Source: Thermoleophilaceae bacterium (GTDB lineage Bacteria; Actinomycetota; Thermoleophilia; Solirubrobacterales; JACPNS01). From it: a stretch of 13,247 bases of DNA. The DNA is taken from positions 1-13,247 of the forward strand of contig JAEMRJ010000058.1 of the NCBI GenBank assembly GCA_016463365.1, in the 5' to 3' direction. The notes below the pieces were generated by a model that was given only the letters and a program-made list of their open reading frames with translations, did no database searches and was not told where the DNA came from. Positions within the stretch are counted from its first letter, which is position 1; each line of letters begins with the position of its first letter. Below are positions 13,179 to 13,247 of this stretch, one piece after another. The position numbers were made by a program, and so were the translations under genes.

Positions 13179-13247
13179 TGGCACAGGCAATCCTTCTGCA
13201 GGACGTCGAGAACCTCGGCGAGAAGGGCGACGTCGTAGACGTCGCTC
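13178..13247 (+). CDS. rplI: 50S ribosomal protein L9, 5' end only
   Basis: ATG 13178 overlaps the rpsR stop by one base. The 23 visible residues, MAQAILLQDVENLGEKGDVV followed by DVA, match the start of L9 (typical ILLEDVENLGKKGDVVEV), the N-terminal domain that binds 23S rRNA. The gene runs off the right edge. GAAGGG just upstream within rpsR may help initiation. The position after rpsR is the expected one. Confidence 0.95.
   Translation, partial: MAQAILLQDVENLGEKGDVVDVA

Noticed and set aside
1..13247. CRISPR arrays, tRNA/rRNA genes, insertion sequences, toxin-antitoxin or defence genes
   Set aside because: I looked on both strands and saw no spaced direct repeats, no tRNA cloverleaf, and no transposase, integrase, nuclease or helicase-like product.

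Overview
The window is 13.2 kb of high-GC DNA with dense gene packing, frequent GTG starts and 1 to 4 base overlaps between genes. Gene content and order point to an actinomycete-type genome. The best guess is class Thermoleophilia (Solirubrobacterales-like), based on the actinobacterial OtsA subtype, an MptB-like GT-C mannosyltransferase, and a secreted beta-sandwich protein paired with a small Pro/Arg-rich membrane protein. This is inference from family character, not a database match.

Layout. (1) 1-3550, plus strand, tightly coupled: the 3' part of a class A penicillin-binding protein, an MptB-like polyprenyl-phosphate-sugar-dependent glycosyltransferase starting in a GTGA overlap, and thiL (thiamine-monophosphate kinase) starting 3 bases after it. 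(2) 3494-5521, minus strand: a polytopic membrane protein with an M28-peptidase-like ectodomain whose metal ligands look substituted, and downstream a small ORF with a FlgM-like motif whose 3' end overlaps the end of thiL. (3) 5603-9372, plus strand: OmpR-family response regulator, sensor histidine kinase and trehalose-6-phosphate synthase, spaced 33 and 35 bases apart, probably one operon. (4) 9386-11364, minus strand: a two-gene unit of a small membrane-anchored Pro/Arg-rich protein and a secreted Cys-containing beta-sandwich protein. (5) 11477-13247, plus strand: rpsF, ssb, rpsR and the start of rplI.

Blocks 1 and 5 recall the order known in mycobacteria (ponA1, a membrane glycosyltransferase-like gene, then rpsF-ssb-rpsR1-rplI). 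Here about 8.9 kb of other genes lies between them. Block 1 and the two-component block are plausibly tied to the envelope. The OtsA gene suggests an osmotic or desiccation output.

I see no CRISPR, phage, transposon, toxin-antitoxin or defence genes. The proteins are mostly ordinary core genome. The most unusual content is RNA-level: a hairpin before rpsF that resembles the S6:S18 autoregulatory motif, three consecutive hairpins in the rpsF-ssb gap, and an intrinsic terminator followed at once by a long hairpin between ssb and rpsR. No gene-free stretch exceeds 300 bases; the longest is the 224-base rpsF-ssb gap.
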